NCBI GenBank assembly: GCA_022036555.1
Contig: CM039129.1
Span: 27,640,553 to 27,704,552 of the forward strand
Reading direction: 5' to 3'
Source: Microstegium vimineum
Lineage: Eukaryota > Streptophyta > Magnoliopsida > Poales > Poaceae
DNA: 64,000 bases
Part shown: positions 44,584-55,487 of the stretch, one piece after another
Numbering within the stretch: the first letter of the stretch is position 1
How the letters are laid out: every line of letters starts with the position of its first letter
Position numbers and translations under genes: made by a program
The notes under the pieces: model-generated
Databases searched by the model: none
What the model was told of the DNA's origin: nothing
Seen by the model: the letters and a program-made list of their open reading frames with translations, nothing else

Positions 44584-45837
44584 TCATATGTGCTCTATCA
44601 AATCTTCCTTGAGGCGAATATGAATTGATCGATTGCGAATTTCTATGTCTTTGTCTAGTACATCTGTAAATCCGTAGATTGGTTCATGTGCAAGCCCGTT
44701 TATATTTGGGGAAGATTGCCCTTGCTCATATGTGTTATCATCTGGTATGTCATAGATGCCTCTCTCATCCTCTATTATCATGTTGTGCAATATAACATAT
44801 GCATACATAATATTGACGAGTTCTTCTCGTTCCCACAGTCTTGCTGGATAGCGTATGATAGCCCAACGCCTTTGCAACACCCCAAAAGCTCGTTCCATGA
44901 CTTTTATTTCTCCTTCTTGAAAGCTTGCAAACAAATTATGCTTAGCACTTAGAGGTCTACTGATTGTCTTTACAAATGTGGCACATTCTGGATAGATACC
45001 ATTGGCTAGATAGTAACCCATGTTGTACTGTGTCTCATTAACAGTGAATTGAACCTCAGGTGCTTTGCCCTGTAGCTATTCTATGAATAAAGGTGACTGG
45101 TCAAGCACATTAATATCATTGTTTGAACCAACAACTCCAAAAAAGCATGCCAAATCCATAGGTCATAACATGCAACATCCTCTAGCATTATGGTAGGTAC
45201 CTTATAATCACCCCGAGTGAATTGCCCTTTCCAAGCAACTGGGCAGTTTTGCCACTCCCAATGCATACAATCAAGACTACCTAGCATCCCAGGGAAACCA
45301 CGTTGATCTGCTACTTGCAGTAAATGTTGGATGTCTGCATCAGTAGGCTTGGGTAGATATTGCGCACTAAATAGGCTTCTAACACCATGAACAAAATCAA
45401 TCAAACACTCCATTATTGTGCTCTCGGCAACCCCAAATGTTTCATCCATAAGATCAGCTGGTGAACCATATGCCAACATTCTAATTGCAGCAGTACATTT
45501 CTGTAATGGTGATAAACCCACTTTGCTAAATGCATCTCGCCGTAGACGAAAATATGGAGACCAAACACCTAGAGCCTCGACTATGGACAGAAATAAATGG
45601 CTTCTCATGCGAAATCTTCTACGAAATTGATTATCCGTGTACAAGGGACTATCTGAAAAAATATTTAGCAACTAGTCTGTTGTGATCACCTTCATGGTCT
45701 CTGTTGATGTACCTCCTTGTGTAACCCCCACGCTGAATAGAAGACCTAGCTGATTCAGCTTCAATCTCCAGCTCAAGCTCAGCCTCAATCTATGCTTCAA
45801 GCTTAGACTCAATAGAATCATCGGAGTCAGTTGACAT
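44584..45837 (-). pseudogene. Harbinger DDE transposase, copy 1
   Basis: Start MSTDSDDSIESKLEA at 45837. After an acidic N-terminus come FRRRFRMRSHLFLSIVEAL, KCTAAIRMLAYGSPADLMDE (HTH-like region) and the catalytic core with the first Asp in GMLGSLDCMHWEW. The second Asp (SNNDINVLDQSP) lies in another frame after a T run near 45145, and the C-terminal block (ERAFGVLQRRWAII, NIMYAYVILHNMIIEDE) holds the Glu region. Breaks: TAG at 45790-45792 (CAG in copy 2), a TAG before LLNIFSDSP (near 45674), the frameshift near 45145, a TAG near 45080, and TGA at 44584 where copy 2 has Trp and runs 14 residues further. DDE_Tnp_4 family; would cut at TAA/TTA-flanked TIRs. Confidence 0.82.
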
Positions 45838-45952
45838 TTTTGCTACTGAATGAGGGAGTGGTGCCTTGTAAATGAGGCAGTGGTTGTGCACTGGTTTACT
45901 ACTGAATGAGGTTGTATTTGTAGTTGGTGTCCACTATGCAATTGAGAAATTT

Positions 45953-46137
45953 TGTTTGTCTTTTTCTCAACGGCTATATGCTGCTTTTGGCCTGACCTCA
46001 ATAGCTATATTTTTTTTGTCTTTTTCTCAACAGTTATATGTTGCTTTTTGCCTGACCTCAACAACTATATTTTTTTGTCTTTTTCTCAACAGCTATATGC
46101 TGCTTTTGGCCTGACCTCAACAACTATATTTTTTCAA
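45953..46137. repeat. 62-base tandem repeats, Harbinger copy 1
   Basis: Three units of TTGTCTTTTTCTCAACAGCTATATGCTGCTTTTGGCCTGACCTC-like sequence (about 62 bases) in the intergenic region between the two divergent-spaced genes. Copy 2 has a matching array at 55025-55210. 46138-46387 is AT-rich non-coding. Confidence 0.85.
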
Positions 46138-46387
46138 CATATGTCTGTTGGTTTTATTAATAGTAGGTCTATATTAATATTGGGGATACAACCTTGCGGC
46201 CTAATACATTGCCAACACTAAGAAAAATAACACTTAATACTAGGGGTACATTCATGCAACCTAATACATAAACTAACTTAAGTCTTATAGATACACTAAC
46301 AACACTTGAAATCTTTTGTTGCTTTTCTACTCCTCAGCCAAGTCTTTTTCTATCTGGTCTAGTATCATGTCAATTGTCATGCCTATT

Positions 46388-47612
46388 TTATTCTTTTTCA
46401 TTGAAGTTCGAGGTATCTATTGCCACCCATTTCAAATAGGTACCATATTTTTTGTCTTTTGCAGTTTTTGCTTTCATTGACATAGCTTCATGATACATAA
46501 CCATATTCTTGATTGCTTGGTTGCTTAGAGGAGATGGAGTAGCAGAATTTCCTGACCCTTTTAGTCTTGCCTTTGCTTTCATCTTCCCCTCAAGACGTTC
46601 CTCTTTGCTCATGGTTTCCCCCTCTGTGTCTTGGTTGGATGAAGAAGTTATGCTCTAGATTTAGATATCTTGGTCCTTTTGGTTGTGCTCTCCTCTTGTA
46701 TGATTCTACGCCATTTGGGCATATCCTTGGCCACTTTCCACATGTACTCATATATGAAAGATCTACCCTTGTTTTGTCCCTTGAACATCTCATGGACATT
46801 TTTTAGGACCATGTCATCAGATTTCACACTGCTGCGTGTACTCATAGCTTTAGCATAAGCCCCATTGAACTTTGTGATATCCCTATTAACATCCCCCAAT
46901 GTGTCTTCAGTTGTTTGACTGTCCTCTTGTGGCCATTCTTTGGCGCATTGTCGCTGAATTCAGTAGCAACAGCTTTCCAATAATACTCAAATTTCTTATC
47001 AATGCCAATTACAGGATCAGTGGAGTGATGTGTCCATGAACTAAATAGCCTTCCATTTTCTTCTTCACACCAATTGATGCATTGACGCCTCTTTGGTTCT
47101 TCTTCACTTCTATCACTTAAATCTTCAGTGTTGACTGATTGCTTCTCTTGTTGTGCAGTGCATCGCGAACTAGATTCGGATCCATGGGAAGAAGAGTTGG
47201 CTGCCACTCCACCCAAATGAGCAAATTGCAGCATTGATCGTGGCCTATTGGCTGCAGGTGCAGCCAAAGGAACAACACTTTCATGGAGATGAAATCCTTG
47301 AAATCTTGGTGGTGGGACTTGTAGCCAACTTGCTTGCTAATGAACACCTTGGAATATGGGAGGAGAATGGCCATATGGTGGGTGTATTCCTGGAGGACCA
47401 AAAGGATTGAAGTTGTGCAAAAAATTGGATGTTCCAAATGGAAACTGAGATTGGGGTGTAGGTGGTGAGATTTGGCCACTACTCTCTGAGTATTGGGTTC
47501 GGAGTCACTATTCAGGAGGTTTGTAAAGTTTCTGGGGGAAGGTTCCATTGAAACTACTAGTGGCCTAGACTCCAATCTCAGTTGTTGTGAATTGTGCATG
47601 CAGGTCATCCAT
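46388..47612 (-). pseudogene. Harbinger Myb-like/trihelix partner protein, copy 1
   Basis: Second Harbinger protein, which in characterised elements binds TIRs and imports the transposase. Start MDDLHAQFTTTEIG at 47612. A Pro/Gln-rich N-terminal half is followed by the DNA-binding trihelix region (QCINWCEEENGRLFSSW, GIDKKFEYYWKAVATEFS, HKRTVKQLKTHWG) and the NAM-associated C-terminal part (DVNRDITKFNGAYAKAM, EMFKGQNKGRSFIYEYMWK, MSKEERLEG, NFNEKE). Damage: TAG at GV*ATSS (shared with copy 2), stops near 47510 and 47337, a one-base loss at HWG-DVNRD (near 46897, shared), and a copy-specific frameshift near 46650. The hAT lies 14 bases upstream of the start. Confidence 0.72.
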
Positions 47613-47618
47613 TTTTGT

Positions 47619-47626
47619 AGGCTGAG
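47619..47626. repeat. hAT target duplication, left (AGGCTGAG)
   Basis: Matches AGGCCGAG at 52320-52327 in seven of eight positions; eight bases is the hAT standard. Confidence 0.85.
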
Positions 47627-47633
47627 CAGTGTT

Positions 47634-48165
47634 TTTGTTACCGAACGGTAACCGCGGTAACCGGTCGGTTACCGACAAACCGGCCGCGGGCGGTTCAGTT
47701 TCGGTACCGGTTTGAATTCAAATTTCAAATTTGAATTTCTAAAAAAATTCCTAAAAATAGTTCATGATTTATAGAGTCCAATGGTGTAAAAAATTTTTAA
47801 ATTGGAGTTCGTTTGCTATTTTTTGGACGTGTTTAAGTTTGAAAAAAAAGAAAAAAGAAAAAAACCGGCCGGCCCGTTAAGGGCCCACGCGGCCCATTGG
47901 CTCCTGGCGCCGAATAAAAGGGAGCTGTCGGCCGGGGGGGGCAATGTCCGCGCCCCAAACCCTATCCGCGCCCGCCCCCTTCACTTCCGCCCCCGCGCCG
48001 CCTGCAGCCGACCGAGCCCCTCGGTAACCGACCGGACGGCGGCGGTTACCGAGAGATTTGGTCGGTAACCGACCAGCCCGCCACGCCGTTCTCCCCCGGC
48101 GGTTACCGACCGGACGCGGCGGTTACCGACCCCCATAACGGTAACCGACCGGGTTGCTTCGGTAA
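47634..48165. repeat. hAT 5' subterminal GGTAACCG array and GC-rich leader
   Basis: GGTAACCG/CGGTTACCG words at 47640-47715 and again at 48020-48160, separated by AT-rich and GC-rich parts. The matching right-hand array is at 52160-52315. Such words are likely transposase binding sites. Confidence 0.8.
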
Positions 48166-48189
48166 GGTTTTTTTTTGTTTTTTTCATTT

Positions 48190-48500
48190 CCTTGCATTTG
48201 TAGTTGCTATAGTTGTAGGATTTAGTTATGATAAGCTATAGGATGTAGGATTTATGGAGTATATGATGTAGAAAATATTTATTGTAGGATTTAGGTAGGA
48301 TTTGACTTAGGACGTATATAGGAGTTAGGTTTATTTGGTTTAGGATTTAGGATTTACGGTTGGATTTGCTTTAGGATGTATGTAGGATTTAGGATTTAGG
48401 ATTTCATTGATGTAGGATTTAGGATTTAGGTGTATGTTAGGATTTAGGTTTATTTGCGGTATGATTTGATGCATGTGTTCGATTTGTTTGTGTTGTCCAT
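48190..48500 (+). repeat. GGATTTA-type low-complexity tract in the hAT leader intron
   Basis: Irregular repeats of TAGGATTTAGGATTTAGG and GTAGGATTT before the acceptor TTGTGCAG at 48509. It resembles telomeric TTTAGGG only loosely. Confidence 0.7.
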
Positions 48501-48511
48501 TTGTGCAGGAG

Positions 48512-51500
48512 ATGCCGAGAGACCGCAGAGACGTGGTATGGGAGCATGGTGAGAATCTTGCTCCCGGTTGAAAATGCAACTACTGTCGCACACAAAAAGC
48601 CGGGGGTGGTGCTTCCCGATTGAAGCAGCATTTGGCTGCGCGGGACGGAGGTGATCCACTGCAGCAAGGTGCCCAGAGACGTCCGGGAGTACTTTCAGCA
48701 GGAGATCGACAGAACTAGGCAGGCAACTAGTGACCGCTCTCGGCAGAGGGTTGCACGAGAGGCTGCTGCAGCGGAGGGCAACCACCCCCTTGACGATGAC
48801 GAGTACGAGGCTCAGTTGCAGGCAGCCATGAATCAGTCCAGAGTAGAATATGAGTACCAGGAGGGGGTGCAGCGGAGAGGAGGCGCTTACGAGCGTGGAG
48901 GTGGCAGTGGTAGTGGTACTGCTTCGCAGGGGGGCAATCCTTTGCAGAGGATGTTTTGGAGGTCTGGTTCACAGAGGCAGACCCCTGCGGTGGTGGAGGA
49001 CTACAACTTGGCAGCCGGTACGAGGGCTGGACTGAAGCAGACAAGGATTGATACAGGGTCATGGACGCAGAGGGGAAGGACCGCGAAGGACGCAATTGGG
49101 AAAGCTTGGGGAAAGTTTTTCCATACTACAGGAATCCCCGGGAGACAGGCGGACAATCCGTACTTTGTTAGTGCGGTCAGGGAGACGCAGAAGTGGGGTA
49201 AGTACATATACTTGGAGACTTCAATTCATTACGTATATTTCTCTATTCTCATGATTCGCTTACGATTGCAGATGAAGGCATCGCGTCACCCAGTGGAAAG
49301 GATATAGACAGGAAGTACCTCGATCATAACGAGAAGGACCTGCAGATCCGGTACGCAAAGTTTAAGGAGGAGTGGCCCTTGTTTGGGGTCACGTTGATGT
49401 GTGATTCGTGGACGGGCCCGACAAGAATGAATGTCATCAATTTTTTGATCTATTGCAATGGCGTCATGTGGTTCCACAAGTCAGTTGATGCGACGGGCAG
49501 GAGCTAAGATTCATCTTATTTGTTGGGGGTACGTCCAAAATATTATGCCAGTTCACATGCACTATGTTTTCTCGGTTCCACTAAATGTTGTGCCTACTTG
49601 TGCAGCTGATTCGCAAGGTGGATGAGGAGATAGGTGCTGAGCATGTCGTGCATATCGTCATGGACAACGGCGCCAACTTCAAGAGAGCATGTCATAGATT
49701 GAACGAGGAGTACAAGCATATTGTTTGGACACCTTGCCTTGCACACACCATCAACTTGATGCTGAAGGACATTGGTAAAAGGCCGGAGCATGCAGGTATG
49801 ATCTCCGTATGCAAGCGCATTTCAGCTTGGTTGCACAACCATGGCCAATTGAATGCAATGATGAGGGAAGCCATTGGTGGTGAGTTGGTCAAATGGAATG
49901 CCACTAGTTTTGGGACCAACTACATGTTCATGGAGAGCTTCCATCGGAAGCGTGATCATTTTATGCAGTGGATGGGATCTTCCGAGTTCGTGCATAGCAG
50001 GTGGGGAAAATCCAAGGAAGGTCATTATGCTCACGCAAGGTTGTCTAGTATACAGTGGTGGGAAACACTCAAATACATCATCGATTCAGTGGCACCAATT
50101 TACAGGTTCCTTCGGTTCGCTGATCAGGATATGCGACCTAACCTGTGTGAGGTAGTGTACAACTTCCAAGAGTGCAAAAACGAGATGGAGGCCTTCTTTG
50201 GAACAAATGTCTCAACATGGCATGAGTACAAGGCTATCATGGATGGCAGGATTGCGGACGTGTACTATGGCACGCATGTGGGCCCAGGTGCGATCAAAAC
50301 CATTGTTAAAATCCATGTCTCTACATATTGAGTATTTACCATTTGCTAATTTGTCGTGCATCGTATGTTGCAGCTATTGTCCTCAACCCAAGGCTTGTAT
50401 ACCATTACAATCCAACTCCGCAAATGTTTGCTGGCCTCAAGGAAGCATTTGGGAAAATGACGAATGTGCACTCCGCTGTCTTGGCATTACAGGAGGCAGA
50501 ATCATTCCGCCTACACCTTGGGGAGTTTGGCAGTGAGCTGGCCATTAAAATGGCCACGGACCCCAAGACAACCCCATGTAAGAGTACTTTTGAACTCATT
50601 TTTTTGTCTTTTTGAGCGCATACCTAACATAATGGGTTCCACTTGCAGCTCAATGGTGGATGTTGTTCGGCAGGAGCACTCTAAATCTGCAAAAACTTGC
50701 GCTGAGGCTTGTTGCACAGTGTGTATCCTCCAGTGGATGCGAGCGCAACTGGAGTACATTGCCTTGGTGCACACGAAGGTTTGGAATCGCTTGTCCCACA
50801 AAAAACTGAACAAGCTAGTGTATGTGAACTACAACCTTCGGCTGCGACTCGCGGATGCCTCCGGACCACCTAGGCGTGAGGAAGAAGACTTCATTGACCA
50901 GTTCACGCAGATATCCTTTTACGAAAGGGATAATCCGGTTCGAGACTGGATGGAGTATGGCAGATCCAACCAGGCTCCAGTTCTCGACGAAGAGGATGAA
51001 GAAACGGACATCCCTCTTCCGTCCCATATCGTGAGGTACGTTGATGTACTTTGTTAGCCACTAACGAACCATACTTTTAATAATATGATTCATTCTTTGT
51101 GATGACAGAGACCAAGTGGACCCCGACGATCTTGGGCCCATCAGTGATTGGGCCCGTAGACATGTGGGTGACACGCATCTTGGCAAAAGAAAATACCAGA
51201 CGGGACCTAGCCAGAAACAAAAGGGGAAGCGAGTGCAACAACCTGTCACCAGCGATGATTCGACAGATGATGGCGAGGAGGGTGAGGAAAGTCTACGGTA
51301 CCAGGAGTCCGATCACAGCAGCTCAGCAAATGACAGTGGAGACGGTCATAGTGGTGACGATGACCCTGGAGCTGCTGTTGTTGGTGGTGGTGTTGGTGGT
51401 GGGGCTGGGGGTTCTGCAGATGGTGTTGGTGGTAGTGGTGCTGGTGATGCTGGTGGACTTCGTTTCACAGGTATCGATTGTTACAAACATTTTTTTAATG

Positions 51501-51923
51501 TCTATGACTATTCACTAGTACTAATTATGGTCGGCTGCAGGCGAGATGGACTTCACACATGCTACTCAGGACCGCGACCATGGGCAGCCGGAATCGCAGA
51601 GGAGAGCTTACGACCCGACGGACTGCTACGACACGCCACAGTACTCCTCTTCCTCGTACAGTGATACATCGTACGGTGGTGGTTATACCTACCCCGTTCC
51701 TGACATCAGCACGCAGCCGGCCACTAGATGGGTCTACGAATGGCAAGACCCGGATTTCTACAACATGTTAGTGCAGGAATGGGAGACCACAGCTCATTGG
51801 ACGGGCCAATCATGGATAGAGTACAAGGCCGGGCTACAGTCGCGCGGTATCGCTCTAATGTCCACCGCGGAGTATGAGGAGGGGTGCCGAAACGGGATCT
51901 TCCCTTATATTCAACGCCAGTGA
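48512..51923 (+). pseudogene. hAT transposase gene
   Basis: Seven exons can be drawn with GT/AG ends: 48512-49197, 49272-49528, 49606-50287, 50374-50577, 50649-51035, 51109-51470, 51541-51923. Exon 1 has a BED zinc finger (CNYC ... RLKQHLA). Exon 2 is a DUF659-type part with the first catalytic Asp (CDSWTGPT). Exon 3 has VMDNGANFKRACHRL (second Asp) and CLAHTINLMLKDIG. Exon 5 has the hAT dimerisation signature (SSSGCERNWS). Exons 6-7 are an acidic, Gly-rich tail ending GIFPYIQRQ. Damage: TGA in the BED finger (PG*KCNYC, fits Trp), a small deletion near 48645, TAA near 49504, and a one-base loss near 50755 (NWST-FALVHTK). A one-time autonomous element, now inactive. Confidence 0.82.
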
Positions 51924-52319
51924 CCATGATGTTCGCATGTCTACAACATAAGGTATTTCCATGGACGATTTGTTGTTGTTGCAACGGTGAACTACGTTAT
52001 TTCTGTCGTGAATTTGTGGCTAGTGCATCACTATGATATTATTGTGGGGTTGGCCATTTGTATCACACTATTTTCCATGAATTGTGTGTTCTATTTACAT
52101 CATTATGCACAAAGGTCATGCAAAAAAATTGATTTTTTCAAGCAAAAAAAAAGCCACCCGGCGGTTTGGACCGGTTACCGGTCCCAAACCGAATGAACTA
52201 CGGGGTTTGAATTCAAAATCCAAACCGTTCGGTTTTGACCGGTAACCGGTCAAACCGGTCGGTAACCGCCCAACCGCTCCCCGGCGGTTACCGGTTTCGA
52301 AACGGTAACAAAAACCCTG

Positions 52320-52327
52320 AGGCCGAG
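52320..52327. repeat. hAT target duplication, right (AGGCCGAG)
   Basis: Partner of 47619-47626. In Harbinger copy 2 the uninterrupted sequence reads GTAGGCAGATGATGGAG at the same site. Confidence 0.85.
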
Positions 52328-52611
52328 GATGGAGTTCAAGTGTGGCGTGTGGACACAGGCGGTGTGGAGCGACACAACGAGATGGAAGAGGACCAATGAC
52401 TACCTGCAAGCCAACGACTAACTTGTTTCTTTATTGAATTGTCAGATGTACAGTGTATTTGTATTTTTTATATTTCCTTGTGGGCTGGCCATAGAACTAT
52501 GGCTACCTTTTCCAATTTCTTTGCTATAGACCAACTGCACAATTTATCAGGTATCCAGTACTGAATTTTTAATTCCTTATGGATTGGTTTTTCTAAACAT
52601 TGTTGTTGCTC

Positions 52612-52614
52612 TAA
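52612..52614. repeat. Shared TAA between the two Harbinger copies
   Basis: The only three bases between the right TIR of copy 1 (ends GTTGTTGCTC) and the left TIR of copy 2 (starts GAGCAAGCG). Confidence 0.85.
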
Positions 52615-52964
52615 GAGCAAGCGCAATGTTTATCGCGGCACCCGTCCGTAGGGGTGCCCCCCACCGCAGGTAGCAGCACTTAAATTGCACGGCACAATGT
52701 ATGCATATCAACAAGTCTATAGGAGTGCGTCCCACGATTAATTACAAATCTTCATCCCAACCTCCCTTATCCCTTCGCGCGAGTGGACGGAGCTTTCCTT
52801 CCTCAACCTATCTGGTGTTGCCGCCGCCTCCGTTGTCTCTGTCCCGATCTCACTCCGGCCTTCCATCGAATCAAGCCATGGCCTTCCGTGTCTACCTCCA
52901 CATCCCTCGCACCTACTAGGATCTGCAATTTCTCTTCCCAATGTAGCCTATGAAGTTAGATCGG

Positions 52965-53215
52965 TCGGCACTCGTGGCCACTCGGCGCGGCAACCTAGAG
53001 GGCGTTGGCCCGACCGCAGACACCCGGCGCGGCAGCCTAGAGGGCGGCTGCCCGACCGCGGATGCCCGATGCGACGTCCTGGAGAGCGGCGCCCTGACTG
53101 CGGACACCTGGCGTGGTAGCCTAGAGGGCGGCTGCATGACCGTGGACGCACTACCCGACCGCGGACGCCCGACGCGGTAGCATGAAGGGCGCCGGCTCGA
53201 CCGCGGACGCCCGAC
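52965..53215. repeat. GC-rich tandem repeats, Harbinger copy 2
   Basis: Counterpart of 43905-44150, with the same number of units and many CpG differences. Confidence 0.75.
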
Positions 53216-53603
53216 GCGGCTACTCACGTGGATGCCCAGAGCTACGACTCGCGTTGTGCATGGACGCTTGGGTCGCACGGATTCCAGAGGTGGCGATACA
53301 ACTTGGGGACGCTGGGGCAGTGACCTCGTGGGGGACTCCCAAGATAAAAACCGAGCATGATTTGTGTCTCTGCATCTTAGCAGGTATCTCAACCTTTAAT
53401 CTCGACTCTACTGTACTTCAGTTTTAGATGGAAAAAATTAGGAACTTAGCTTGTCGTCAAACAATTGCCTTACTTTAAATATGATTACAAAGCATAATAT
53501 GATTACAAAGCATTTGAAGAAAACACACAATCCTAAATTTATTGGACAATGCTAAATATCTAGTTGATGCAGTACTGTAAAAAATTACATGGATGATACG
53601 GAT

Positions 53604-54911
53604 CTACTCTTGGTCTGGTTCATGTTGTTGTGTACTGAATTTTTGCCATATGTGCTCTATCAAATCTTCCTTGAGGCGAATGTGAGTTGATCGATGGCGA
53701 ATTTCTATGTCTTTGTCTAGTACATCTGTAAATCCATAGATTGGTCCATGTGCAAGCCCATTTATATTTTGGGAAGATTGCCCTTGCTCATATGTGTTAT
53801 CATCTGGTATGTCATAGATGCCTCTCTCATCCTCTATTATCATGTTGTGCAATATAACACATGCATACATAATATTGGCGAGTTCTTTCTGTTCCCACAG
53901 TCTTGTTGGATGACGTATGATAGCCCAACACCTTTGCAACACCCCAAAAGCTCGTTCCATGACTTTTATTTCTCCTTCTTGAAAGCTTGCAAACAAATTA
54001 TGCTTAGCACTTAGAGGTCTACTGATTGTCTTTACAAATGTGGCACATTCTGGATAGATACCATTGGCTAGATAGTAACCCATGTTGTACTGTGTCTCAT
54101 TAACAGTGAATTGAACCTCAGGTGCTTTGCCCTGTAGCTATTCTATGAATAAAGGTGACTGGTCAAGCACATTAATATCATTGTTTGAACCAACAACTCC
54201 AAAAAAACATGCCAAATCCATAGGTCATAACATGCAACATCCTCTAGCATTATGGTAGGTACCTTATAATCACCCCGAGTGAATTGCCCTTTCCAAGCAA
54301 CTGGGCAGTTTTGCCACTCCCAATGCATACAATCAAGACTACCTAGCATCCCAGGGAAACCACGTTGATCTGCTACTTGCAGTAAATGTTGGATGTCTGC
54401 ATCAGTAGGCTTGGGTAGATATTGCGCACTAAATAGGCTTCTAACACCATGAACAAAATGAATCAAACACTCCATTGTTGTGCTCTCGGCAACCCCAAAT
54501 GTTTCATCCATAAGATCAGCCGGTGAACCATATGCCAACATTCTAATTGCAGCAGTACATTTTTTTAATTGTGATAAACCCACTTTACTAAATGCATCTC
54601 GTCGTAGACGAAAATATGGAGACCAAACACCTAGAGCCTCGACTATGGACAGAAATAAATGTCTTCTCATGCGAAATCTTCTACGAAATTGATTATCCGT
54701 GTACAAGGGACTATCTGAAAAAATATTTAGCAACTAGTCTGCTGTGATCACCTTCATGGTCTCTGTTGATGTACCTCCTTGTGTAACCCCCACGCTAAAT
54801 AGAAGACCTAGCTGATTCAGCTTCAATCTCAGCTTCAATCTCCAGCTCAAGCTCAGCCTCAATCTGTGCTTCAAGCTCAGACTCAATAGAATCATCAGAG
54901 TCAGTTGACAT
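53604..54911 (-). pseudogene. Harbinger DDE transposase, copy 2
   Basis: Paralogue of 44584-45837. Start at 54911 (MSTDSDDSIESELEAQIEAE); the Gln codon CAG at 54864-54866 is TAG in copy 1. The first catalytic Asp is present in GSLDCMHWEW. It shares with copy 1 the TAG before LLNIFSDSP (near 54736), the frameshift in the T run near 54207, and the TAG near 54140. Its C-terminus is longer than in copy 1 (to HEPDQE at 53604) because Trp is kept. The shared lesions mean that copies 1 and 2 descend from one already defective parent, or that one arose from the other. Confidence 0.82.
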
Positions 54912-55024
54912 TTTTGCTACTGAATGAGGGTGTGGTGCCTTGTAAATGAGGCAGTGATTGTGCACTGGTTTACTACTAAATGAGGTTGTATTTGTAGCTG
55001 GTGTCCAGTATGCAATTGAGAAAT

Positions 55025-55210
55025 TTTTTTTGTTTTTTTCTCAAAAGCTATATTCTCCTTTGGGCCTGACCTTAACAGCTATATTTTGTTTGTCTTTTTC
55101 TCAACAGCTATATGCTGCTTTTGGCCTGACCTCAACAGCTATATTTTGTTTGTCTTTTTCTCAACAGCTATATGGTGCTTTTGGCCTGATCTCAACAACT
55201 ATATTTTTTC
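55025..55210. repeat. 62-base tandem repeats, Harbinger copy 2
   Basis: About three units, counterpart of 45953-46137. 55211-55487 is AT-rich and non-coding. Confidence 0.85.
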
Positions 55211-55487
55211 AATAGATATATGTTGGTTTCATTAATAGTAGGTCTACATTAATATTGGGGATACAACCTTGCAGCCTAATACATAAGGTACCTTAAGCTT
55301 ACAAATACATTGTCACTACTAAGAAAAATAACACTTAATACTAGCGGTACATTCATGCAACCTAATACATAAACTAACTTAAGTCTTATAGATACACTCA
55401 CAACACTTGAAATCTTTTGTTGCTTTTCTACTCCTCGGCCAAGTCTTTTGCTATCTGGTCTAGTATCATGTCATTCCTATTTTTTTA

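Larger units (their letters stand above)
47627..52319 (+). mobile_element. hAT transposon inside Harbinger copy 1
   Basis: TIRs CAGTGTTTTTGTTACCG (left) and CAGGGTTTTTGTTACCG (right, inverted): 16 of 17 match. An eight-base duplication flanks it. Both ends are crowded with GGTAACCG/CGGTTACC words. It carries one seven-exon transposase gene on the plus strand, opposite to the Harbinger genes. Confidence 0.92.
43557..52611 (-). mobile_element. PIF/Harbinger transposon copy 1 (interrupted by hAT)
   Basis: TIR GAGCAAGCGCAATGTT at the left and, inverted, GAGCAACAACAATGTT at the right (13 of 16 match). Flanked by CAA (43554-43556) and TAA (52612-52614), the three-base TWA-type target of this superfamily. 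Without the 4.7-kb hAT it is about 4.35 kb. It carries a DDE transposase and a Myb-like gene on the minus strand, both damaged. Confidence 0.88.

Noticed and set aside
48190..48500. Interstitial telomere repeats
   Set aside because: The words are GGATTTA/TAGGATTT, irregular and lacking the plant TTTAGGG triplet G.
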